Source: Pleurotus ostreatus/Saccharomyces cerevisiae fusant
Lineage: Eukaryota > Opisthokonta
DNA length: 64,000 nucleotides
Reading direction: 5' to 3'
Assembly (NCBI GenBank): GCA_024196135.1
Contig: JAMQCK010000067.1
Coordinates: 1 to 64,000 of the forward strand
Below the pieces are notes generated by a model. It had not been told where the DNA came from. It was given only the letters and a program-made list of their open reading frames with translations, and did no database searches. A program made the translations under genes and the position numbers. Shown piece by piece: positions 53,601 through 64,000 of this stretch (positions are counted from its first letter, which is position 1; each line of letters opens with the position of its first letter).

Positions 53601-54837
53601 CGGTAGGGTAGACGTATCAACCTGGTAGCCGTGATTCTGACTGGTTATGTAGCAGCGGCCCGACATGGCGTCTGTGCAAGGGATGTTTTGACCGCGATTA
53701 CCGTACTTCATCTTTGAAGTCTTCGCGCCGGCGGCAAGAGCGAGTAGCTGATGACCGAGACAAATACCGAAGATGGGACGATCGCCTCGCTCGACGGCCT
53801 TGGCGATGTTGGATATGGTCTGCGTAACAGTGGAAGGATCGCCAGGGCCGTTCGACAAGAAAAGACCATCGTACGGCTCCGGATCCGTGTTGAAGTCATA
53901 GTCCCAGGGGACGACTTTCAGCTCGACGCCGCGGTTGACGAAGCAGCGGATCTGGTTGTACTTCATACCCACGTCAACCGCAATGATGCGTAGCGGGCGG
54001 CCGGAGGGGTGAAGCCGAGGCTCAACGGTCGGTTTGTACAGCTTCGGTTCCTTGATGGAGACAACGGAGACGAGATTTTGCGCGTTGGGATCGGAAAACG
54101 GGATGTCAATGTAGTCCTCGCGCCACGCAAACGGGTTGCTCGAGGGCGACGAGGCGCGCGACGGCAGCTGCGACCCGGCAGGCAGCGACAGACGCTTGCT
54201 GGCGCGCGCGTCCGGGCGCCTGGCGAGGAGCTTCCCGAGCATGGACCCCTTCTCCCTGATCTTCTTCGTGAGCATGCGCGTGTCGATCCCGTACATCGCC
54301 GGCACGTTGTTCTCCTTCAGCCACTCGCCGAGCGAGGACTTGGCGAGGAAATGGCTGAAGTCCTCCGTGTAGTAGCCGATCACCAGGCCGGCGATGTGGA
54401 TGCGGCTGGACTCGAACTCGAGGGGGAGCGCGTCCAAGAAATTTTCGGGACGCGCGGGGACGCCGTAGTTGCCAATGAGGGGGTATGTAAGGACGAGGAT
54501 CTGGCCCTCGTAAGAGGGATCGGTAAGGGATTCTGTGTAGCCCACCATCCCTGTACGATCGTGAGCAAGATCCGCGAGAAGTGCACGCGTGCAACGCACC
54601 CGTCTGGAAGACGCATTCGCCTGCTACGCTCTTCCCCTCCGCGCCAAAGCTCCATCCCTCGAAAGATGAGCCATCGCTGAGCTCAAGCACGGACAAGGGG
54701 GCGTCGCGCGAGCCGTCTTCTGAGATGTTAGTCCCGCTTGCGGGTTTTGCTGGGAGGGAGTTGGACGCCGTCATCGTCCTGTTGAGCGGGGGACGAGCCG
54801 GCGAAGGCACAGTGATGGAGGGAGCAGGAAGAGCCAT
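47651..54837 (-). CDS. URA2: CAD-type carbamoyl-phosphate synthase / aspartate carbamoyltransferase
   Basis: Ten exons on minus (54837-54600, 54550-52680, 52629-52441, 52390-52058, 52009-51831, 51778-50248, 50198-48324, 48273-47871, 47810-47740, 47686-47651) give 2241 residues and phases close. It makes carbamoyl phosphate from glutamine and joins it to aspartate, the first two steps of pyrimidine synthesis. Order: glutamine amidotransferase with [15 protein letters not shown] (Cys near 343), then the two ATP-grasp halves of CPSase ([39 protein letters not shown]). A regulatory MGS-like region and a dihydroorotase-like region follow. The aspartate carbamoyltransferase ([35 protein letters not shown]) is last. 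The dihydroorotase-like part lacks the HxH metal motif ([13 protein letters not shown]), as is known for fungal Ura2, so a separate URA4-type enzyme must act. End-product UTP feedback is expected. Confidence 0.97.
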
Positions 54838-56701
54838 GTATTGTCGTCTGGGCGCGTCGGCCGTGTTCGTCTTCCTCTCCACTCGGACGCGTCCTCGAGG
54901 GAAATTTTCGGGTGGAGAGGAAGAGAAGAGGAACACGAGAGCGAACGCCGGGACTATAGCCCGCCAATGTTGTCAACTGTTTTCCATCGATCAGATCCGC
55001 TTTTGGCGCGCCGATTTTCGATCTGAATCATGCAAAGTTCGGCCGGGCGCGTGGCAATTGGAGCCCCTGGGAGCCAACGTTAGGGGGGGAGAGGAGGTCA
55101 TCGTAGTACGCTGGGAAGGAGGACGTACGCAGCAGGAGGAGCTGTGCGGCAAGTTTGAACATCTGAGCAGCGATGCCGAGGTCGATTCAGACGGCAGGCT
55201 ATTGAGATAGTGAGATAAGTACCCCACGTGGAGTACACCCATACGCGCCTACGGCTTGTAACTACCCAGAAGTGTGAGGGACGCGAGTCAGCATGCTTGC
55301 TGAACGAGCAGAGTAGGTGAGGCGCACTGAGACTGGTACGCCTTGAGAGCGAGCTGATGTTGAACGAGCATGCGTCGCGCCATATTCATGGTGCCCTCCA
55401 GCGGCTGGAGGAATTCAAGTTACTGCTAGGACCATGAGATGATTGCGCAGCGAGCAGCTGAATCAGACGCTTCCTCGCACCTTGAACTAGATGTCCAGCT
55501 CGCACTCGATGACTGTCACGTTACAAGACGCTGTACGCGCAAGGAAGAGCGGTACTGTTCAGCTGATGTTGAAGACCGGCCTCGCTTTCGTATGCAAGGG
55601 AGAATCACTGCGGTGAAGTAGTAAGTTGGAGCGCCTGAAATGCTGCGCGTAGTAAATCACGTACTGGATTCTCGAGCTCTGGGCTTGAAAGGGCTGATGA
55701 CCGCAGCATGAGGAGCTGTGCCCTCGTTATTCTCGCGGCAAACCACACCTTGTGGCCTGTTGTCACGCAGCGCGGTCGTGGATCGGCGCGCGCTTTCGCT
55801 TGAGCCGAGGTGTATATGTAGGAAGTAGGAGATTTTCTGTGATATTGTGGAGGCGAGGGAGTTCTTCGCCCTGGAAAGAGGGCGAAGACTTGGGGAATTA
55901 GAGGGCGGCAGCTACGCGCTGCGATCGCGAAAGCCGTGTTCGCCTGGGTCCAGCGTCCTCAATTCGCAGCATTATATTATACTCTGCTGGATTCTCACAT
56001 ATGAGCATAAAATAGCAGACGACGCGTAGTGTACGTACCCTGAGGGACACATCACCTCGGGCATTTTCCCCTTCGTGCGTTCACCGTCATGACCTTCGGT
56101 ACCTGGGGAGATACAACTGGGACGTAGCGCGTCAATGAGCGACGTTGCTTCGTATGGGCTATCTCCCAAGTCCCTGACCTGCAAGACAGCAGTCACAAGC
56201 GCGCAAGCAGAGTACAGAGACGCACCAGGTTGTTGTGGCTGCTGGCCGCGGCGCATAGTCGTGCCGGGACTCGACGTGCAGCGCTGACTCAGGCTCTCCA
56301 TTGTGAGAGCTCTTGCGGCCTTCGACTGTAAGCTAGCTTTGCTTCAGCGCGCATATACCCAGCATTGGTCCAGGCAAGGTACCTTTCCCGACTTGCGCGC
56401 ACCGCAAGCTGTAATGATAGCAACCAGGCTCATTGTGCCCCAGAACTGGCCGCAGATCACGCATCTACGACCGGAAAGGCGCGTCGAGTGAATGCAGGAG
56501 GAAAGACCAAACAGTGTCATTATAGGCCGCGCGTAAGTGATCACTGTCGCGTGACCGCGCAAGGAGCTGACAGTCTGACACGGTCACGAACGCGCTGCGT
56601 CACGCGTTACGACGCGTCCAGACTCCAGACAACCCGCCTGGACTTGCGTCTCTTGCCCTCGACAACCATATCCACGAACACGTCAGCGGATACCACCCTG
56701 T
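54838..56701. other. intergenic upstream of URA2
   Basis: About 1.9 kb between divergent URA2 and the MUS81-N-like gene. Only short, unrelated frames are present. No gene could be supported. Confidence 0.5.
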
Positions 56702-57433
56702 ATGCCAAGGTGTGCAAACCCCTTGTTTCTTAGATGGGTCAAAGGTTCGTACGGTAGGGCAGGTTACTCGCAGACAACTGCTAACTACGTCTTCCTCGCG
56801 TCTGGCTCGTCAACTGATATCTTGGACCTATCTCGTACACAGAATTTCATGCTGAGAAGGATTACCGTATTAAGGGAGGACCTCCTCGCCCGACAGGCTA
56901 TGAGAATGCCGTTCGAGCTCTGCAGGAATGTACGGAGAAGTATCAGCACCCGGCCGAGCTCAAGAAGCTTAACGGCGTCGGACCGACTTGCATCTCGAGG
57001 TACGTCCTGTCCTTTACCAGCAACTTCTCTGTTTGTGGAAATTACTGACCATGGCTAGGCTAACTGAGAAGCTCGAGAAGTATTGCGCCAACAAGCGCAT
57101 TCCTATGCCTGAGCCGCCTGCGCCTAAGCGTCGAGGTGAGCTGCTTTCGCCCGCGTGCTTGTCGCCGTGCTGATAATTCTATTAGCTCCAGCCAAGCCGA
57201 AGCTGACAGCTGCGCAGAAGCGCGCTGCTATCAAGGCAGAGGAAGCTAGATTCGTTGACGAGGATTCAGAATCAGAGGAAGCGAGTACCTCGACGGCGTC
57301 CCGGAAGCGTAGCGCTCCAAAGCGCAAAAAGGCTGATGATAGCGACGACGATGACGACGAGTACGTAGAGCGTCCGAAGAAGCGCCGTGTGGCTCGCCGC
57401 AAGGTGGCGAAGGACGAAGAGGACTCGGACTAG
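56702..57433 (+). CDS. stand-alone MUS81 N-terminal (helix-hairpin-helix) protein
   Basis: Four exons (56702-56744, 56843-56999, 57059-57135, 57186-57433) give 174 residues and phases close. MPRCANPLFLRWVKEFHAEK, YENAVRALQECTEKYQHPAE, LKKLNGVGPTCISRLTEKLE and KYCANKRIPMPEPPAPKRR follow the N-terminal HhH module of MUS81 (protein and DNA binding in the structure-selective endonuclease). After that the protein ends in charged, disordered sequence (EDSESEEAS, RKRSAPKRKKADDSDDDDDE, ERPKKRRVARRKVAKDEED). There is no winged helix and no ERCC4 nuclease motif, and none appears in the next 700 bp. Nuclear signals are plausible in the basic runs. Alternatives are a truncated MUS81 copy or a missed downstream splice. 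Confidence 0.78.
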
Positions 57434-58167
57434 AGACGAAATGGCTTGGTCTCTCGAAGCCGTGCTTCTTACAACCCTACGACAGACAAACATACTATAC
57501 GGATGATCAGGATAATATGTCTGCCTTTCTATGTGCTTCTCGCCTACCCGTTCTTATGCTCATCATCGTCATATGTACACGTCCGTCCGAAGGCGTCCTT
57601 CTAATGTACTCCATTTCGTAACAACGACTGTTCGTAGTTCCCATATGTTGTGTGTGCAACACCGCACCTTCGAAAGTGAGTGATAGCATGCTTCGGAAAG
57701 ACAGAGGTCAGAGGATGGATGATCGACCCTAACGAGGTATCGTCCCGGGAATCATCGTGAGAAGTTGGGCGGCCAGACAAAAGGACTCCCAAAAACGGAA
57801 ACAAAGGACTTTTTGATAGCCGGTGATAGAAGCTTTGAAGCAGGCCACAGGCAAAGATGAAGCGTAGATGATGCCTTCGGGTGCTGACAGAAATGCAAAT
57901 GCTACGCTAGATGCTCGCTTACGACAAGAAAACCGGGCGCCTTCAATGGATTGGAGGGGCAATGGCATCCGAAGAGAAGTCAAATGAGGAAGTGTTTGTA
58001 TATCGTACAACAGTCTATAAATTATGCAAGGCTGCATGTAGGGTCATATCAGACTGGGGGCAGAATCGACGAGGCAGAAGGAGCGTACCGAAGTCAACGA
58101 TCCGACAGCGTCTGCCGCCATAAGCATCATCGTAACGCAGCTCGACCGCCAGGGCCGTCATGAGGGG
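57434..58167. other. intergenic between convergent genes
   Basis: About 0.7 kb holding two 3' ends. No ERCC4-like or other coding sequence was recognised. Confidence 0.5.
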
Positions 58168-59212
58168 CTATACAAGATCGACCTCTCCTCGCTCTACTAG
58201 TTGTGCGACGGTTTCATATGGTAAGAGGTATATGTCGCCTTTCGCGAGGGGGAGAGCGGTGTTGCTGATAGAAATGGGAGTCAGTGGGACGCGCATACGA
58301 TCAATCTCAGGCGCAAGGGACAGGACGGAACGGCGAGCAGAGCTCGAAAGGACGAAGACGGGGGGAGGAAGGCCAGCCAATACTTACTCTGGTAATCGCA
58401 CAGGTCCGCAAGCGACCCGAGCGCGCGCGAAGACAGGTCGATGGAGAGGCGGCGGGTGCACTGGACGATGCAGAATCAGTTAACATCTCAGAGGCGGCAG
58501 CAGTGCATCGCGTACCCATAGGTGGCACAAACAGCGGCGCGTCATCCAACGTAGCTTGTGCAGGCGGTAGTGCTTGTAGCACGCTCAAGTACAGATGTCG
58601 ATCAGTGAGGGAGGCGTGCCGTCTTGCGTGGTCGAGCTCTGCTTTCGATATCCGCTCTTGCGTCTCCGGGTGGGTCATGATGTACCGCGCGTGGGACTCG
58701 ACCTTCGCGAGGCGCGCGCGGACGTAAGCGCGGACGAGGAACTTGGCGCGCTCGATGTCGGTCTGGACGAGGGTGAGGCGCGCGTGGTCGGTATCTGAGG
58801 GGTCGGGGTCGGCGCGTAGGGCGAGGACAGCGGAGGACTGAATGGTAGGGGGGAGAGGAAAGTGGATGGTTAGTAGGGTTGGGATGGAATAGACGCGTCG
58901 CGCGCGCACCTGCCGGCGTATGTGATCGAGGACGGTGTTCAGTAGCTCGACTTGAGCGGGGAGGAGGTCTGGCGCGTGTCGTTCGTTCATCCAGTGCCGT
59001 GTGAGCTGTGCGATGGGATGTTCGTCTTCGGTGTCGGTATTGAGGTCGGCGATAGCAAGGTTGGCGGCGGATCGGCCTGTGGCTCCAGGGCGAGTAGATG
59101 TGGATGCCCGAGGTTGAACGTCGACGTCCATACGGTCATCGTCGTCGTCTGGCGCGTTGACGGCGCGCTCAAGGAAGGATCCACGCTGGAATTCGGCCTC
59201 CCAGTTCGACAT
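58168..59212 (-). CDS. SLD5: GINS complex subunit Sld5
   Basis: Four exons on minus (59212-58910, 58837-58516, 58460-58388, 58264-58168) give 264 residues and phases close. GINS joins Cdc45 and Mcm2-7 in the replicative CMG helicase. The N-terminal part has PIAQLTRHWMNERHAPDLLP and QVELLNTVLDHIRRQ. The helical A-domain has LTLVQTDIERAKFLVRAYVR and ARLAKVESHARYIM. The C-terminal B-domain closes with LPLAKGDIYLLPYETVAQLV and ERGEVDLV, the standard Sld5 ending. The start is the ATG before SNWEAEF (59212). The third intron (58387-58265) is 123 nt and stays open in frame, so an unspliced reading would give a different middle segment. The spliced version fits the family better. Confidence 0.92.
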
Positions 59213-59849
59213 GGTGGGCAAGGATGATGAGAGGGAGGTGGCGTCGACGCGATCGACGGTGAGGCGCGTCGCCGGAATGGCGGGGCGGATCAGGCTTCGG
59301 CAGGTGCCGAACGTTTGTTTCCGTCGAGCAATTGGCGCGACGAGTTCCTTCTTACCGTGTTCTGCCAGCTCTCCATATAGGACTTTGATGCCTTCTTGCC
59401 ACCGTTATTATGATGGATCTGTACTCAATCCAAGGATACCTCAAGCACCTTGAAGGACTTGCAGCGTTGGCACGAATTACCTGCTCTGCGCTCTGCAGCT
59501 TGACTGTTTCCCGCACATCTCGATTGCATCTCGACGACTAGACCAACGCTACTGGTAGTCTACGAAGGTCAATTACGGCCAAGGATAGCCTGAGTATCAT
59601 GCTTCCCTGAGAAGGTTGGGAACATGCCCCACCGGGTATCCGAATTTCTCTACCTACCGTGACTGGGCCGCGGATATATATCCTCAGCTCTTCGGTCGTG
59701 AGTACGCTCTCCACTTCCACCTTCATCGTACCAGCGCTTGTTCGTAGCGGGACCTTCTCAGACGCTGTAGCTTTCGCCGCTGGTCAGGACTCTCTCCTTC
59801 ACCAATGGGCGGGCGGCGTCGAATATGGTGGGACACGTCTCGTCACCAC
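59213..59849. other. intergenic between SLD5 and the inverted repeat
   Basis: SLD5 upstream region. Contains a 12-bp palindrome ggatatatatcc near 59672. No gene seen. Confidence 0.45.
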
Positions 59850-60165
59850 TAGACCTGCTCAATTCTCAAAAATCGCGAAATTCCCAGAAAGGAAGGCGAG
59901 GTGCCGCGGCGCGCTTTTGGGCCCATTCCGCCCAAGCATAACGTCCCAAATTCGAGGAAAGTACATGACAATCGATGATAAATCGAGTTAAATCTCTGTA
60001 CCGAGTTTGGTGACCGCAGCATGAGTGCGCGCCTCGCAAATCCGCTCGAAGTGGTCGAGCGGACGCAAGGCTTGCCTAAAATGGTAGCAGCCATCTCCGA
60101 GCGCCGTCTCTGCCCTTCGCCGTCACGCAGGGGCTTTGGGCGCCTTCGAAATTATCATAGTCACC
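59850..60165 (+). repeat. inverted repeat, left arm (316 bp)
   Basis: Begins tagacctgctcaattctc and ends in atagtcacc. It is the reverse complement of 60495-60810 with four mismatches, all transitions, and no indel (about 98.7 percent identity). The 329-bp loop (60166-60494) shows no coding sequence I recognise. The outer end gagcaggtcta is partly repeated directly outside the right arm. Confidence 0.95.
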
Positions 60166-60494
60166 ATGAAGAAATACATATAGTCTACCTAGGACCGCTC
60201 TTTGGCCCCCAAAACATACCACAGCTCGCTAAGACCTCTCACTGGCATTCCGGCCATTTATGGTGCTGCAACAAGATTTATAGAGCTCCTGCTATATATC
60301 CCGAAGGCAAGCTACCAGCTCAGCGTTATTACGCATCACTATACATAGTCTGTGGGCGAAGGGAAGCCTTCTCGCACCTTCTGTCCTTAGATACATCGCT
60401 TGAGAGACTTAATCCAGTCTGAAGGTTATTCTGCTTGCGGCAATGCAGCCATGCTCATAGAACATCTCAGGGTAATCCGAAATGACTTATTCTC

Positions 60495-60810
60495 GGTGAC
60501 TATGATGATTTCGAAGGCGCCCAAAGCCCCTGCGTGACGGCGAAGGGCAGAGACGGCGCTCGGAGATGGCTGCTACCATTTTAGGCAAGCCTTGCGTCCG
60601 CTCGACCACTTCGAGCGAATTTGCGAGGCGCGCACTCATGCTGCGGTCACCAAACTCGGTACAGAGATTCAACTCGATTTATCATCGATTGTCATGTACT
60701 TTCCTCGAATTTGGGACGTTATGCTTGGGCGGAATGGGCCCAAAAGCGCGCCGCGGCACCTCGCCTTCCTTTCTGGGAATCTCGCGATTTTTGAGAATTG
60801 AGCAGGTCTA
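60495..60810 (-). repeat. inverted repeat, right arm (316 bp)
   Basis: Reverse complement of 59850-60165. It ends 40 bp from the stop codon of the DUF6535 copy 2 gene. Just outside, ttgagcaggtctac repeats the last bases of the arm in direct orientation. Confidence 0.95.
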
Positions 60811-60850
60811 TTGAGCAGGTCTACTGCGGGCTTTGGCAGCATTTCCGCTC

Positions 60851-63386
60851 TCATGGTCCCTGGGGAGACAACTTGGCTCGCTCCAGTCCGTAGAGATTGA
60901 CAATTCCCGTGGCATCCGACTCGGGACTGTCAGCGCCATCGCCTGTGCGGGCGATCGTCTCTAGAGTGAATGGTGTTGTAGGAGGGCTCGTGTGTCGTGG
61001 GTTCACAAGACTTCTATCTGCAGTTTGAGAGCGTATATGGTCAGGCTGGCTGTCGATGCTCTCGTAGCCCATGTTGTGACCTCTGTGACCACCGCTGGTC
61101 TTGCTTCGGTCGCTGTCGTTTGTCGAAGCATCGAGCATGTCGCCTAGCCCTATATCATCCTGAATGTGCAGGCAATGCGCGATAGGAGTGACCAGACGCT
61201 TGAGCTCCTCCAACTGACGACCGAATTTCTTCTGGCCATCAAACCACCGACATCCCTGAGCGTATGCTGTCAAGGTGATCGCCGTGCTGCTGTAGGGATC
61301 CCTCCAATTGCCCACTGGTTTATATGATGAGTGATCGGTCGCGTCTTTGGCATCGTTATACGCTGTCCAGTAGCAGTTGCGTGTCGAGCCAGGCAGATAC
61401 CGGTTGTCGCACAGGAGCAGGCATACCCGCATCATGTGGTCCAGCCGGGCCCAAATGACGGGGTGTAGCTCAAGCTCGGGCGAGGAGAGGTCGAGCAGCT
61501 CGCAAGCGCTACGAAGGCAGGCGCGATCGGGGAGCGGGTCCGCCTCGCTACACGCGCGCACCCACAGCGCGAGGCAGAGGACGGCGCGTAAAGGCGGTGA
61601 GGTGATGTGGGACCGGTGAGCGTGCAGGTGTTGCCAGAGCTGCGAGTAGAACTGGTGGACCATCTCCTCGGTGTATACCGAGGCGGACGCGTTGAGGAGG
61701 ACGCGCGCGAAGCGCTCGATGTTAGCGGCGTGCTCTGAGGCCAGAGCCAAGGGCGGCGGGCGCTTATCGACGAGTGCGCGGAGGCAGGCCAGGGCGCTGT
61801 CCATGATACATGACGCAGAGGACGGCGAGAGGTGCGCGGATGCGGCCTGGACGGTGATGCTCGCGGCGCTGGTGTTGAGCGAGGACTGGACGAGCCATGT
61901 CAAAGTCTCCGTCATCAGCGTGGTGTTCGCGTGCCGCCGCACATCGGACAGCTCGAGGGACTCCATGCGCGACTTCTTGTTCGTGAAGGGCGGGTCGCAG
62001 GGTTTGAAGTAGATGCGCGGGCAGTGGCACGTCTGGTAGACGACTCTGAAGGATAGGTATACCGTCTGCTTTAGCCCCTGGGCGAAGAACGCGATGTAGT
62101 CGGACATCGGCGTCTTGTAGGCGCAGTGGGCGATGAAGATGGGCAGGGTGATGGTGATGGCGTAGAGGATGAGAGCGGTCGCGGTGAGGCTGAGGGTGAT
62201 GCCGAAGATTGCGGAGTCCGTTGGCGCGACGTAGACGACGAGACCAGCGAGGAAGAGCAGCAATGCGATGGTTAGTAGACCGGGTAGTAGTCCCACTATG
62301 GCGGGCACCTTCCAGCGCTCGAGGCTTCGGAAGCGGTAGTGGCGGAGATGGGCACGATCGCGCGGTGATCCCTTGGGCAGAGAATGGTAGTGCTAGATAT
62401 GGGCGAGAAGCGTGATGAGTACTTGTCGAAGGAAGATAGGAATGCCCTTACCTGAATCCATTGCTTCGCCAGCACGGCCATCAGGGCGGTCAGAAGAGAT
62501 AGCGTGAGGCTGACGAGCCAGAGCGCGTTCACCCAGATATCGGTCGGCTGATGCGTCTCCGAATTGAAAGACAGTGGAGACACGGGGACCTTGCTCGGTC
62601 CTCCAGAGTCAGAGTCGGCCGCACGCTGCATAAGCACGAGCTCGTAGACGAGGGACGCCGTAATTTGAGCATAGTCCGGACTCAGCGCCTGCGAGCTCTG
62701 CGCGACGAACGTCGTCACGACGGCGGAAAAGAGACCGGCCTGCATCGTGTTAGCAAGTTGGCTGACAATGAGCATGGCACTCTACGTACGAATACGAGGA
62801 GCACGTCCAGCGTGCTGTTGAAACTCCTGATCATTTGCGCGTCGATGACATGTGCTTCGTCGTTGTACACGCTCCAAACGCGCGCGGTGGCGCCGAGTTC
62901 CTCGCCGTACGCGTCTTGGGGGTACTTGTGCTCGTAGTCAACGTCGCCGGTGAAGGTTGCATAGAGGGGCTGACTGCCACCGATGCCAGGTGCCTTGCTG
63001 GACGGTGCCACGTGTGGAGGTCCTGTATGAAGGTTGGGATAGCTAGATGGCGCCTCCGTCCTCCCACCATCTCCTTGGACTGGCTTTGCGCCTGTATCGC
63101 ATGGAGGTGACTGAGTATAATGGGTTGCAGGCCACGTCGTATGCGGGGGAGCAGAGAGGCCGGGATGAGAGACATGTATCGCTGGCTTCTGCGTCTTGGA
63201 GGGCGGTGACACGGCCGTTGGCGGCGCGAGAGGTTGTATTGGGTTGGACGGGCTATACCTATCCGCCGTCGACTTGCGCTCTGCTGACGTCGACAAGCTG
63301 CCACGGGTAGCAGCGACGCCCTTTTCCGCCATGTCTAGAGAGAGTTGGCAGTGTGGGCTGTGGTGGAGACCAGCGCTCGTAGACAT
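60851..63386 (-). CDS. DUF6535 membrane protein, copy 2
   Basis: Three exons on minus (63386-62790, 62739-62452, 62392-60851) give 808 residues and phases close. A second in-frame ATG at 63332 (MAEKGVAATRG) is an alternative start. The DUF6535 core matches copy 1 nearly word for word: DYEHKYPQDAYGEELGATAR, VWSVYNDEAHVIDAQMI, AGLFSAVVTTFVAQSSQALS, PDYAQITASLVYEL and AVLAKQWIQ. The paired helices LLPGLLTIALLLFLAGLVVY and their successor follow. The two introns fall at the same places as in copy 1, so the genes are paralogues. The C-terminal half diverges and is longer. The function is unknown. Confidence 0.88.
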
Positions 63387-64000
63387 TGTCTATGCAGAGG
63401 TATTAGTGACCGAAAAAAGCTGCGAGCGCCGTGCGGATAAGTTGGCGGGGTGGGAGGGAGGCGCAGACGGCGTAACCTGACCCTTGGTCGAATAGATATT
63501 CTCGGAGCATTCGTGCTGCCGCGCGGACTACATGTGTGATGAAGGAGGACACCTGAAGCGCCACGCCCTCAGCACTGCACTGGAGAGCGGAGTTCTGGTA
63601 AGGAATAGGCACCCGGCATTCATCTTCATTCAGGGTAGATTGCATTCATGAGATGTAATTGTCTATCGATGAGATTGATTGCACCGGTGTTGAAAAGGTC
63701 GAGGAAAACAACACGGCGCAGAGTATGCGCCATGAGAAGCGAGGGGAAAGGTCGACTGTAGGAGGCCGATTATCAGGGCGCTCCGCCGACCTTGGTTAGA
63801 TATGAAGGGTTTTCAGAATTCCAGCTAAGTCAGTCGAGCGTTGGGAAGGCGCGATCGGTCCACAGTGGATAGCACGACGAGCGTTTGCACAGGGAGTGAA
63901 CGGTGGTGGCAGCTGCAGAACATCATAAGTCGAACGTCGGATTCGGCTCCCAGAGTAGAGCATCAGGTGAAAGTTGAACTTCGGATCCGCTGGGCAAAGG
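63387..64000. other. right edge of the window
   Basis: Upstream region of DUF6535 copy 2. No gene seen. Confidence 0.45.

Noticed and set aside
59849..60814. Two near-identical 81-82-codon frames in the repeat arms as a duplicated gene
   Set aside because: They arise because the arms are inverted copies; no motif, and the start is an arbitrary ATG.
1..64000. CRISPR arrays, operons or bacterial origin
   Set aside because: Introns, hydrophobins, tubulin and a LINE show a fungal nuclear genome; no spaced identical repeats of CRISPR type were seen.

Overview
This window is nuclear DNA of a filamentous basidiomycete, most likely an Agaricomycete such as a polypore (inference). The evidence is many very short introns (mostly 45-60 nt, GT-AG, CTNAC-like branch points), two class I hydrophobins, two DUF6535 membrane proteins, a SLATT-type two-TM protein, a HAM1-like protein and a full-length fungal non-LTR retrotransposon. 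I read every gene model below by hand from splice signals, frame continuity and family motifs. Where I say that phases close, the summed exon lengths divide by three and end on a stop.

Layout: 1-1166 is GA-rich repeat and unassigned sequence. 1183-12073 is one LINE-type retrotransposon on the minus strand, bounded by a 17-bp target-site duplication and ending in an 18-nt A tail (T-run on plus). It carries a gag-like ORF1 with a CCHC knuckle and an uninterrupted 1870-aa ORF2 (endonuclease, reverse transcriptase, RNase H). It sits 254 bp before the ATG of a multi-span membrane protein gene (12344-13603). Next come a C-4 methylsterol oxidase (ERG25, 14515-15793), a 3.3-kb stretch with no gene I can support, a HAM1-like protein (19238-21806), a DUF6535 protein (22502-24544) and the RFT1 flippase-type protein (24909-27034).

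27953-38968 holds hydrophobin 1 (minus), a Dap1/MAPR haem-binding protein, a convergent DUF3074 (START-like) protein, a 19-exon Zn2Cys6 transcription factor and hydrophobin 2. 39543-47096 holds beta-tubulin (minus) head-to-head with an F-box-like gene, then tyrosyl-tRNA synthetase and a SLATT-domain protein. 47651-54837 is the 2241-aa CAD/URA2 pyrimidine enzyme. 56702-59212 holds a small protein matching only the N-terminal helix-hairpin-helix part of MUS81, and the GINS subunit SLD5. 59850-60810 is a near-perfect 316-bp inverted repeat. 60851-63386 is a second DUF6535 gene.

Most named genes are single-copy housekeeping functions: sterol synthesis, N-glycan precursor assembly, pyrimidine synthesis, tRNA charging, cytoskeleton and replication. 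They are mixed with lineage-specific families (hydrophobins, DUF6535, SLATT, F-box). ERG25 and Dap1 both act in ergosterol biology and the DUF3074 protein belongs to a lipid-binding fold, but the spacing gives no proof that they form a cluster.

The least ordinary signals are the intact retrotransposon with an in-frame 50-nt intron-like segment in ORF1, a 6-nt exon that completes a zinc-cluster cysteine codon, the stand-alone MUS81 N-terminal module, the long inverted repeat beside a DUF6535 gene, and several tandem duplications that straddle stop codons.
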